60,356 nucleotides of DNA from Algibacillus agarilyticus (lineage in GTDB: Bacteria > Pseudomonadota > Gammaproteobacteria > Enterobacterales > Alteromonadaceae). The translations under genes were made by a program, and so were the position numbers. The notes beneath the pieces were generated by a model. That model saw only the letters and a list, made by a program, of their open reading frames with translations, ran no database searches and was not told the DNA's origin. Shown one piece after another: positions 35,022-43,464 of this stretch. Location of the stretch: NCBI RefSeq assembly GCF_003286125.1, contig NZ_QMED01000029.1, forward strand, positions 1-60,356, given 5' to 3'. Positions within the stretch are counted from its first letter, which is position 1. Each line of letters begins with the position of its first letter.

Positions 35022-37475
35022 CTATTTGTCGTCATCAGGATGGGCAATCCCCTTGATGCTAACGCCTTTCTCTAAGCCACTGAGGAAGTCACCAGTTAGG
35101 TCACCTTCTTCGTAGCTATTATCATCATCACTAACAAGATCAAGTCTGAATTTCTCAGCGCCAGTGTCATCACTAACCACTAAGTCATCAAGGTAAATTT
35201 TACCGCTAGTACCAGATTTTCCGCCTGTTATCAGCTCAAAATAGTATGGTCCGTCAACCACTAAACCAATAGCTGCAGCATTTATGTAAGCATCAAAGAA
35301 AGTTGTAACCTCAGGATCAGGTATTGTTCCACCGGTAGCTGGCATACCATTAATCGATAAAGAAACCGTAGGACGTACTTTAGGAGCAGTATTACTTGCT
35401 AATGTACTATCCCAAGTAAATTCAACACTGGTCCACTCACCTTTAACGTGTTTCTGGTCTAGATTAAACTTACCAGTACCAGTGGTACCGTTATACATTG
35501 CAATATTGCCATCAGCTCTAAACGCTAAGGCTAACAAGGTTCTGTTCTGTTCTGTCGTCTTGACTTTATTACCGTGTATGAGCACTTTAGCATCCCGTGC
35601 TGAGTTCTCAGGGATATTAACTTTGAACGATATCTTGCCTTTAACAATAGGTGTCTCAGGAAGGGTCATTAATAACTTAGCGGCTTCTACACCATTGTCT
35701 ACAGACACCGCCAAATTACCTTTAGCTAAAGGCGCAATGGTTACAGGTAGCTGAATGGCGGTACCGTCGACAGATTCAACATCGATATAAATCGTTTCAG
35801 GATCTGAGACTTCAATCCCCTCGTTTAGGCTGTAAGACCAGTTACCATCAGCAGCAATAGTAAAGACACCGTGAGTCACAGCTGCAGCATCTATCGGCAT
35901 AAAGCCTGCTTCCCATGCATTGCCATCGGTAATGAGTAAAGTACCGGTTGCCTCTCTAACATTTTTGTTAACTAGCGCTGTTGATTGCGCTTGACCTTCG
36001 ACAATTTCAACTACCGGTAAGCCCGTAATAGCAGGGGCAACCTGCTCACTTGGCTCGATAGTGATATCGAATTGAGCAGTTGTTCCGTCAACGGTTGTTA
36101 CCATTACCGTTTCAACAAGCGCAGCTGGCATTGCTTCATCAGTATTATATTTCAGGGCTTTAACTTCATCCTTGGTGAAGTCCACACTGTAGACCCAAGC
36201 ACCTTCGGCATCAAGCGTGATAGAACCATACATGAGCCCTTCAGAGGCATTGTCTAACGGCTGGAAAGCACCTTGATTTAAGTTAACATCACTCACATTG
36301 AGGGAGCCACTCACCAAACCATCGTTAATTGTCACTTTCTTCTCTGCGTTGGTAAAAGCGCCTTCACCTTCTCCTTCTGTTACACCCGGCAAACCAGTAA
36401 CAACCGCTGGCTCTGCTAGTGCTCCTGCAATAGTAATCACCACTTCTTGGCTATTGCCTGTTTTACCCTTTGAAGTCAGGGTAAAGGTTTCTTCAATAGC
36501 AGGGATTTCTGCAGGTTCACCGGTATAATAAAGTGAACCTTCAGTAGTCGAGTCAGCATAGAATTTTTTCACATTTTCACGTTCGGTATCTAGCTTATAA
36601 CCCCACGTAAATTTGGCTTTTACCGCGTTTTTGTGCTTAGAATCTTCAACGTTAGGATCCATTTTTATCGCGCTGACGTAATGGGTAACTTTAAAAGTTA
36701 ACGTACCATATTCTGTCTCTACGCTACCTTCGGTATCAGTACCCGCTAATGCGGCTAAATCAACAACAGTGCCATCTGCCATGATCAAGGTGTCGTAATC
36801 AGATTCTGCTGGATTAGCATCTTCTAAACTCGTGGTTTTGCTTTTAATTTCTGGTCCATCAATGGACAAGAATGAATTAATTGTACCGCTAAACTTGGAA
36901 TCTTCGTCGATACCTTTAATCGTGACCACAAAAGTTTTTTGGGTACCATCAACGGTAGTAATAATAAACTCATCCGTCAACGGCGCTGATTCAGCACTAA
37001 CGAGGTTAGTGACATCATCATGCTCTGGCTCATCAGAGTCAGATTTACCTGTCCACAAGTAGTAGTTCCACTCACCGCCAGTACTGAAAAAGAACTGGCC
37101 GTATTTACTGTTAACCACCGGAGCCGTCATTTCATTAAGGGGGGTTTGGCTGGTGTCTAGGCTGTAAAATAGCGATTCGCCTGGGTTGGCATCTTGAACT
37201 CGGTACATACCTGACGGGTTAGTGTCTTGCTTGGTTGTCACCCCCATGAACGGCGCACCTTCTGCTACCGGGGCCCAGCCCAGTTGGCACTGTTGAACGG
37301 TAGGAGTGCCACCTTCTTCAGAGGCCGGTATTTCAACAGGCTCACAGTTTGGGTCAACTTTTACCAACGCGGAAAACGTGGGTGCTACAGGGGCTATGTT
37401 TTGAGCTTCATCATCACTACTACCACAAGCTGATAGTGCAGCAATGATAGATAAGCTTAATAATGTTTGTTTCAT
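35022..37475 (-). CDS. Surface lipoprotein with VCBS-like repeats (possible glycan-binding protein)
   Basis: An 817-residue lipoprotein (lipobox LSAC near residue 17) I cannot assign to a named enzyme. Residues about 70-600 contain four to five VCBS/cadherin-like repeats of the pattern D-x-N-x-G-E/A ... YGxxxxxxxGxWxYxxD (for example YGSITLDAEGAWVYSVD and HGVFTIAADGNWSYSLN). The last 200 residues look like a beta-jelly roll (GKISFKVNIPENSARDAKVL, WTSVEFTWDS, LDDLVVSDDTGAEKFRLD). No catalytic motif is evident. Between a TonB receptor and an ulvan lyase it could replace SusD/SusE-type surface glycan-binding proteins. Similar in plan to the upstream 589-residue protein. Confidence 0.75.
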   Translation of the reverse strand: MKQTLLSLSIIAALSACGSSDDEAQNIAPVAPTFSALVKVDPNCEPVEIPASEEGGTPTVQQCQLGWAPVAEGAPFMGVTTKQDTNPSGMYRVQDANPGESLFYSLDTSQTPLNEMTAPVVNSKYGQFFFSTGGEWNYYLWTGKSDSDEPEHDDVTNLVSAESAPLTDEFIITTVDGTQKTFVVTIKGIDEDSKFSGTINSFLSIDGPEIKSKTTSLEDANPAESDYDTLIMADGTVVDLAALAGTDTEGSVETEYGTLTFKVTHYVSAIKMDPNVEDSKHKNAVKAKFTWGYKLDTERENVKKFYADSTTEGSLYYTGEPAEIPAIEETFTLTSKGKTGNSQEVVITIAGALAEPAVVTGLPGVTEGEGEGAFTNAEKKVTINDGLVSGSLNVSDVNLNQGAFQPLDNASEGLMYGSITLDAEGAWVYSVDFTKDEVKALKYNTDEAMPAALVETVMVTTVDGTTAQFDITIEPSEQVAPAITGLPVVEIVEGQAQSTALVNKNVREATGTLLITDGNAWEAGFMPIDAAAVTHGVFTIAADGNWSYSLNEGIEVSDPETIYIDVESVDGTAIQLPVTIAPLAKGNLAVSVDNGVEAAKLLMTLPETPIVKGKISFKVNIPENSARDAKVLIHGNKVKTTEQNRTLLALAFRADGNIAMYNGTTGTGKFNLDQKHVKGEWTSVEFTWDSTLASNTAPKVRPTVSLSINGMPATGGTIPDPEVTTFFDAYINAAAIGLVVDGPYYFELITGGKSGTSGKIYLDDLVVSDDTGAEKFRLDLVSDDDNSYEEGDLTGDFLSGLEKGVSIKGIAHPDDDK

Positions 37476-37532
37476 TCGATTACCTTTAATTCTGTTTCTT
37501 ATATTTGGTTACGTTTTATTAACGGTGACCGC

Positions 37533-39302
37533 TTAAAGATCTAGTTTGATGACAACCTTGTCCGTTGTTACATTTTGGTAACGGCCAAAAGAATCCGCAT
37601 CACTAACCAGATCATCTTCTTTGTTGCTGTCGAAGTCGTCTTCAAAAACAGGCGTATCAAACTTGACATCAGCATCAGGGTCAGTGAACAATCGAATATC
37701 ATCCACTAATAAGCTACCAGTCGCTTCAACCGGTTCAGCTTCATCACCGGTTACCTTATCGACGGTGAAATTTAATCTACCTGTGCAGCCAGCAATTGAG
37801 TCGCTGGTGGTAAGGGTTTGCGCATAAAATGGCGTACTGGTATCGCGAGGGATCAGCGGATGATCTTCTGTGGTCCCTAGTGGCTCACCATCAAGTAATA
37901 GGGTCATCTTAGGTAAGGCAGCCCCTTCTTTACGCTTAAACGTCAGGGTTACTTCATGCCAATCTAAATCTTGGAAGCCGCGATCAAACTTGACATGCTG
38001 GGTAACGACGTTGCCACTATTGTTAGGGCCACTTCGAAGGAAATCGTTGACATTACCGTAAGCGCCACCAGGCTTTAAACCCGCCGACCACATTTCAAAG
38101 TCACCTTCAGGCTGAATAATAAATGATGTCAGCCTGCGGTTATAACTGCCATGCCACCTGCTGCAGTACAACGAGATAGTGGCTTTTTTGGCTAAATCGT
38201 CAGTAATTTTTGCTTTGAATTGCAACTTACCATCGAGAAGATCCTTTTTTTCGACCCCTGTGCCACTTTTAATGAACTGAACTTCAAAAATCCCTTTATC
38301 GTCACTCTCTTCACTTGCTACCGGCACGCTAGGCACAAAGTTTCTTGGCCCAAGGGTAATAAATACTTCAAGTAGTTGCTTGGTGCCATCATTGGTCACT
38401 AAGTAGAAAGACTCTTGCACTGGCTCTGCCAGTTCCGTAGGCAGTTGCCAACGTAGTTCTTCTATTTTTTCTGGGCGGATAGTGTAAGTCCACTGCCCGT
38501 TAGGTTGCACGTCAATGGTGCCGTACTTAGGCGTCTGCTCTTGATTCTCGTCGACAGGGAGTACTTTATTAAGTAAATAAGACTCTTCATAGTTAGGATC
38601 GTATACCCGTGCCAGGCCGAACTTCTCTTTGAATCTTAAGTTGACGTTGGCCACCAAATCGCCTTTTACCTCGGCCGGTTGTTGATCAACACCAGAAATA
38701 ACGAAGTTAAGTGCTGTTTGTGACCCATCAATAGAAGTTAATTCAATCGAGTCGACCAAATCAGCTGCCTTACAGTTAACTAGCAGCGCGGCAAGGGCTT
38801 TGTTGTCTTCGGTGTTATCTTCATCAGCAACGAAGGTAGGACACCCTGAGCTTTCGCTAGCGCCTGCATTTTCGTCAGCTTCAACCATAAGCACCGCAGG
38901 CTTGTCCATAACATAAGACCATTCACTGTAGCCATCAGCCGTTTTCTTGATCTTAAAAGTGCCGTACATGGTTTTCAGTACCCGAGCCGTATCGGCATAG
39001 CGGTCTCTTGTTTCACCTTCTGGCACTTCCGCCTGTGTTATATCGGTATCTTCAACACCAATTTGTTCGAACTGGAGATCGGCTTCCCCCCAGTTTGCGT
39101 CGGTTACCCCAAAAGTGCCGGTGGCATTACCATGACTCAGGATTAAAGGCACGTCCATGCCTTCGCCTGAGGTACCGTTAAAACCGACGGTGGTGGTAAA
39201 TTCGTTATTAAACTTTGCCGGTAATTCTTTCTCGGCGCTGTTGTCTATTTCACAAGCAGACAGTGCTGCTATGATAGACAAAGCCAAAATTTGTTTTTGC
39301 AT
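37533..39302 (-). CDS. Surface lipoprotein with VCBS-like repeats and jelly-roll C-terminus
   Basis: A 589-residue lipoprotein (LSACEID near residue 17). Two or three VCBS-like repeats (ATGTFGVTDANWGEADLQF, YGTIDVQPNGQWTYTI, SFYLVTNDGTKQLLEVFI) and a C-terminal lectin-like domain (LLDGKLQFKAKI, WHEVTLTFKRKEGAALPKM, LLVDDIRLF). It lies 82 bp after the TonB receptor and 57 bp before its longer relative, all on one strand. No known enzyme signature; predicted to bind oligomers at the surface and pass them to the receptor (inference from position). Confidence 0.73.
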   Translation of the reverse strand: MQKQILALSIIAALSACEIDNSAEKELPAKFNNEFTTTVGFNGTSGEGMDVPLILSHGNATGTFGVTDANWGEADLQFEQIGVEDTDITQAEVPEGETRDRYADTARVLKTMYGTFKIKKTADGYSEWSYVMDKPAVLMVEADENAGASESSGCPTFVADEDNTEDNKALAALLVNCKAADLVDSIELTSIDGSQTALNFVISGVDQQPAEVKGDLVANVNLRFKEKFGLARVYDPNYEESYLLNKVLPVDENQEQTPKYGTIDVQPNGQWTYTIRPEKIEELRWQLPTELAEPVQESFYLVTNDGTKQLLEVFITLGPRNFVPSVPVASEESDDKGIFEVQFIKSGTGVEKKDLLDGKLQFKAKITDDLAKKATISLYCSRWHGSYNRRLTSFIIQPEGDFEMWSAGLKPGGAYGNVNDFLRSGPNNSGNVVTQHVKFDRGFQDLDWHEVTLTFKRKEGAALPKMTLLLDGEPLGTTEDHPLIPRDTSTPFYAQTLTTSDSIAGCTGRLNFTVDKVTGDEAEPVEATGSLLVDDIRLFTDPDADVKFDTPVFEDDFDSNKEDDLVSDADSFGRYQNVTTDKVVIKLDL

Positions 39303-39384
39303 TGGATTGCTCCTGTAAATACTGTTCTTCGCATACTGCCTAATACGGCATAAAAGCCGAGTTACGCAATATCAAATAAATCAA

Positions 39385-42300
39385 TTAAAAGTTATAGCTA
39401 GCGCCTAAAGAGAGAATACGCCCTTGGAAACGAATACGGTTAATGGCGTCTGTGTTACCACCGATAAATTCATATTCCTTGCGATTGTTTAGGTTGAAGG
39501 CCTTCACGTTGACCCTAAGTTTTTTGGTCACTTTATAGCCAATAGAAAGATCGAGACGGCCGCCCGCTGTTTGAGTACGGGCATCACTTCCTAAGAAGGT
39601 CTTAGTTCCACCTGTGCTAAGTAGTTTTTGATCTTGCCAGTTATAGGTTAAGCGAACGCTTAAACCGTCATTTTGGTAGTAACCAATGAAGTTAGCTGTG
39701 TACGGGGCAATTTTGGTCATTTTTGCACCACCGCCTTCGTCTACATCAATTTTACTAAAGTTCAACTTACCGCCGAAGCCGTTAAACGGGTAGGGTAAAA
39801 AGTCGAGTTTTTGCTGAATAGAAAGCTCATAACCCATAACTTCGACAGGAATGTCACTGTTAAAGGTTTCTTTAATGGTTACTTTACGAGTATTTTCCAT
39901 ATCTGGCGCTGGTGTCACTTCCTCACAGTACCAACCTGCTGATTTAGTACTATCAATGACTCTGTCAAGTTCACCCACTGGGTAGTTATGTTGACCTTCT
40001 GGACAAACAACCTCTGTTTGGATCTTGCCATGGAGCTTTTTATAGAAGAAACCTGCGGAAATCGCTGAACCCTCACGGTTATACCATGCCAAAGCAACAT
40101 CGAAATTGTCGGCAGTATATGGCAAAACTTCGGCTTTAGAGTTTTCTAAGTTTACTCTTGTTTCAGTATTGGTATTAATTGGGCTGGGGATCTGCGACAA
40201 CAAGTTTGGACGTACCAAGCCTTGCGAGTATGCGGTACGCATGACCACATCGTCAGATAAATCAAAAGCAAGGTTAAGTGACGGTAAGGTGTGAGCGTAA
40301 TCATTCTCGGTAATAACATCAATGCGTTTACCATCGGTATTAAAGCCTTGACCAATCACGTCATTGGTCGTTTCAGTATAACGAACACCTGCGTTACCGG
40401 TGTAAGGAATACTCAACAATTCACCTTCAAATTTAGCCATAAAATACACGGCATTAATGACTTGGTCAGCATTGAAATTCTTACGGAAGTTCGCATTCAT
40501 ACCATAAGTAGGTTTGGTTGAGTCGCCTTCAATCTTATCTGCCCAGTTGGTTGGGCGGGCAATGGTAAAACCTGTTACCGGTAGACCCGTGTCTTTGTCA
40601 AACGCCATCATTGCGCCAGGATCATCGATCAACGTTACTGGGCCTTGACTGCCGTCTTCGCGCTCTTCATAGAGGTAGCTCGGGGTACAAACCTCTGGAT
40701 CTTGACCTTCACAAGTATCATAACCATAACCGGTTTGCAGTTTTTCAGCTAAATGCGCAGAGTTCAGTACGTTCCAGCCGCCGTCTGAGCCATAGTAGCC
40801 AGGGAAAGTGCCATTAAAGAATTCATTTTGACTATCAGACGTTAAGCCGGTGTAGAAATCATCACCGGAGATCCGTGACATATTAATGCCACCACCACCG
40901 ATGCGTGAGCTATAATTGTCAAGAAACTCACGAGAATGTGAAACACCTGATTTAACGCTGGTGATCAAGAAAGCATCACCGCCGATGTCGGTGTAACGTT
41001 CAAAGTCAGCTTGGGCAGATTCAAAGTTACGTTTTGGACGTTCTACTGCGCCATTGATATAAAAAGATAGCGATTTACCACCTTCTTGGAAGTTGGCGTC
41101 TTTGCTTTTCATGTACTCGTAGTAGGCTTCTTTGCCACCTAAAGATTCATAGGCTAAATCATCAGCAGGGTTAACTTTTGGATCTAATTGCGGGCCAAAG
41201 CCACTTAAAGGCACGCTATACCAGCCGTTGTCAAAGCGTTTCCAGCTATCGCGTCCTAAATCATGCGCCTCACCCACCAATATTCTGTCGAGCTCATTAC
41301 CGTTACTGTCAATGGCGCCGACTCTGTCATGGTCAGAGTAGAAATAATTATCAAAGTTTTCTAGCGTACCTAATGCTTGTGCCATGTCTCCGCGGCCAGT
41401 ATTTATTTCCGCATTCATGCCTGTGGGAGCATAGTAGTATTTTTTGCCGTCATCTAAATCGGTGTAGGTTTTATTGGTGCGGTTCTGGTGCCGTAAGTCG
41501 ATGCCCGCCATCCAGAAGTTATTTTCTGAGCTTGATTTACTCACAGACGCATCAATAACCCAATCATCAGTGATGTAGTTGGCATATAAGAAAACACCTT
41601 TCGCTTCTTGCGTTTGTGCGTTCCGGCGGTTTGAAGGTGTCCAAGCAACATTGGTAAGCTTTGTATGGGTTACCGCATACACCGGAATTGTCGCCATATC
41701 CGGACTGTGAACACCTTCGATATAATTAGGGTTTGGCTCAGAAGTCAAACGAATAGGCTCTCCGAACAACTCTACTCGCTGAGAAGCAAATTTACCTTTA
41801 TCATCGTTAGAACTGATGGAAAACTGGACATCTTCCATATTGCTATCATGCAGGTCTTTCTTGGTATAGAGGAAATTGGCACCCAGTTTCAATGAATCAA
41901 AAGGCTTCCATTCGATGTTACCAGTGGCCGAGACACGGTCACCACCGGAGTACTCTGTAACCTGACTCGCTTTACCCACCGCTTTAACAATAGATAACGG
42001 TTCAGTAATGCCATGCTTAGCTTTATAGGCTTCTAAGTCTTCTGGACTTATGAAAGTTTTATAGTCAATGGCGTTGTTTTCAACACCGTTCATGCCCACG
42101 TATGAGGAGAAGTTGGTGGTATCACGACGGAATACCTGCTCTGAAGTGGCAACTTTAAAGGCTACCGCTAATTTGTCTTTGATCAGGTGCTTTGATGCTG
42201 AAAAATTGATTTGCTTATTCCAGTCATCAACCAGCTCTTCGTAACGTCCGCTAATACCGAGTTTGTATTTACCGTCTTTGGTACCTAGTGCGTGTTGTAG

Positions 42301-42855
42301 CTTTTTATTTATAACACCAGACAAGCCACCATCAGGCAGATCGGCAGTCATCGCTTTGACTACGGTAACACCATCAAATACGCTAGGCTCAAAGGCACCA
42401 AATGGGTTTGAAGCACCGACTACACCGGCACTACGGCTAGGAGTAGCGAAAGACATGCCTTCAGCCACTGTTTTTGCATAACCGCCCGGTAAACCACGCA
42501 GCGTAATTTCTGAGTTACGAGAACCGTCATCGGTATTAAGCTGAATACCTGGGATTGATTGCATCGCTTCACCTAAATCAAGCGCAGGCAAAGTATCCAT
42601 ATCTTTTGCTGAAATAGCATCAACAATTGATAGGGCTTCACGCTTTTCCAATAACGCGGATTCTAACGAAGATCGAACGCCAGTGACTTCAATCACTTCA
42701 ACCGATTCTTCTTCCTTAGTCTGTTTAGCATTAATCGCAGAATTTACCTCGGCCGCTATGACCGAGGGGGTAAATAAAGTCATCAGAATGCTTGCAGAAC
42801 CGCCGATTAAAGCAGCCCGATGCAAGCTGTTGCTTGTATTTTTTTTGTTCATCAT
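39385..42855 (-). CDS. TonB-dependent receptor, oligosaccharide uptake type
   Basis: A 1156-residue outer-membrane receptor. Signal around residues 1-35; a plug domain from about 55 (VEVIEVTGVRSSLESALLEK, MDTLPALDLGEAMQSIPGIQ, SEITLRGLPGGYAKTVAEGM); a large 22-strand barrel; and a terminal LGASYNF ending in Phe. The VIEVTGVR-SS TonB box/plug style fits the Xanthomonas/Caulobacter receptor group used by proteobacteria for sugars without SusD. It heads the minus-strand set with two surface lipoproteins and the ulvan lyase, so uptake of ulvan oligomers is the likely job. GGCGGAA lies upstream of ATGATG. The 609-bp divergent region before it carries several repeats. Confidence 0.9.
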   Translation of the reverse strand: MMNKKNTSNSLHRAALIGGSASILMTLFTPSVIAAEVNSAINAKQTKEEESVEVIEVTGVRSSLESALLEKREALSIVDAISAKDMDTLPALDLGEAMQSIPGIQLNTDDGSRNSEITLRGLPGGYAKTVAEGMSFATPSRSAGVVGASNPFGAFEPSVFDGVTVVKAMTADLPDGGLSGVINKKLQHALGTKDGKYKLGISGRYEELVDDWNKQINFSASKHLIKDKLAVAFKVATSEQVFRRDTTNFSSYVGMNGVENNAIDYKTFISPEDLEAYKAKHGITEPLSIVKAVGKASQVTEYSGGDRVSATGNIEWKPFDSLKLGANFLYTKKDLHDSNMEDVQFSISSNDDKGKFASQRVELFGEPIRLTSEPNPNYIEGVHSPDMATIPVYAVTHTKLTNVAWTPSNRRNAQTQEAKGVFLYANYITDDWVIDASVSKSSSENNFWMAGIDLRHQNRTNKTYTDLDDGKKYYYAPTGMNAEINTGRGDMAQALGTLENFDNYFYSDHDRVGAIDSNGNELDRILVGEAHDLGRDSWKRFDNGWYSVPLSGFGPQLDPKVNPADDLAYESLGGKEAYYEYMKSKDANFQEGGKSLSFYINGAVERPKRNFESAQADFERYTDIGGDAFLITSVKSGVSHSREFLDNYSSRIGGGGINMSRISGDDFYTGLTSDSQNEFFNGTFPGYYGSDGGWNVLNSAHLAEKLQTGYGYDTCEGQDPEVCTPSYLYEEREDGSQGPVTLIDDPGAMMAFDKDTGLPVTGFTIARPTNWADKIEGDSTKPTYGMNANFRKNFNADQVINAVYFMAKFEGELLSIPYTGNAGVRYTETTNDVIGQGFNTDGKRIDVITENDYAHTLPSLNLAFDLSDDVVMRTAYSQGLVRPNLLSQIPSPINTNTETRVNLENSKAEVLPYTADNFDVALAWYNREGSAISAGFFYKKLHGKIQTEVVCPEGQHNYPVGELDRVIDSTKSAGWYCEEVTPAPDMENTRKVTIKETFNSDIPVEVMGYELSIQQKLDFLPYPFNGFGGKLNFSKIDVDEGGGAKMTKIAPYTANFIGYYQNDGLSVRLTYNWQDQKLLSTGGTKTFLGSDARTQTAGGRLDLSIGYKVTKKLRVNVKAFNLNNRKEYEFIGGNTDAINRIRFQGRILSLGASYNF

Positions 42856-42902
42856 TGTTAATATTCCGCCTTTTGCGTTTATTAATTGTTGTTAATTTTT
42901 CT

Positions 42903-42968
42903 CTTAGGGCATCGCTGTTTTACTATCTGTTTTCGCTTAGGGCATGGTTGTTTTGCTATCTGTTTTTC
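42903..42968 (-). repeat. 33-bp direct tandem repeat upstream of TonB receptor
   Basis: Two 33-bp copies beginning CTTAGGGCAT and containing TGTTTT and CTATCTGTTTT, differing at a few bases, 48 bp from the receptor start. The position in the 5' leader suggests a repeated regulator or RNA-binding site. Confidence 0.6.
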
Positions 42969-43040
42969 TTTTATAAAGTTACAAACACACCACCAATATT
43001 GGCCATTTAGCCTTACCACCACAGGTGTTGTTAGGTACTT

Positions 43041-43074
43041 TTATTTGCACTATTTGTTGGTGCAGTACAAATAA
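43041..43074. promoter_or_regulatory. Inverted repeat in divergent receptor/lyase region
   Basis: TTATTTGCACT and AGTACAAATAA, 11 bp with one mismatch, loop 12. A candidate operator or leader hairpin for the receptor gene. A second symmetric site, the 12-bp palindrome AATAGGCCTATT, lies at 43133-43144. Confidence 0.4.
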
Positions 43075-43279
43075 ACTGACCTATGGTTAATTTTTAAAGG
43101 CTAAAAAAACAAACTACTACCACCCTATATTGAATAGGCCTATTTATTGAAAGTTGACCCATAATTTAGTTTTTTTTCTTTAGATAAATACTTAAATAAC
43201 TGTTAAACAACAACTTTATTTAACTTTTCGCACGTAAAAAGCAGACTACTTTTGCGCTGTTATGATATTTTTTAATAAT

Positions 43280-43295
43280 TTATGGGTAGCAATTT
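43280..43295 (+). promoter_or_regulatory. Candidate shared upstream motif TTATGGGTAGCAATTT
   Basis: Differs at one base from the site upstream of the sulfatase at 25448; here it lies 170 bp before the lyase start. A shorter TTATGGGT on the minus strand near 43155 faces the TonB receptor. Confidence 0.3.
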
Positions 43296-43464
43296 GCTTT
43301 TATTCGGCCTTTTCTAGTTGAAGTGTTGCATCAACCAAATGACAGATAATGCTGAACAAGAATAGTCTTAACCCTAAGGCCACTTGCAGTTGTTTTAGGA
43401 GATAGCGTTTAGTTCATAACTAAGCGTGAAAAACAAAGCGTGAATAACAAAGGTAAATAAATAG

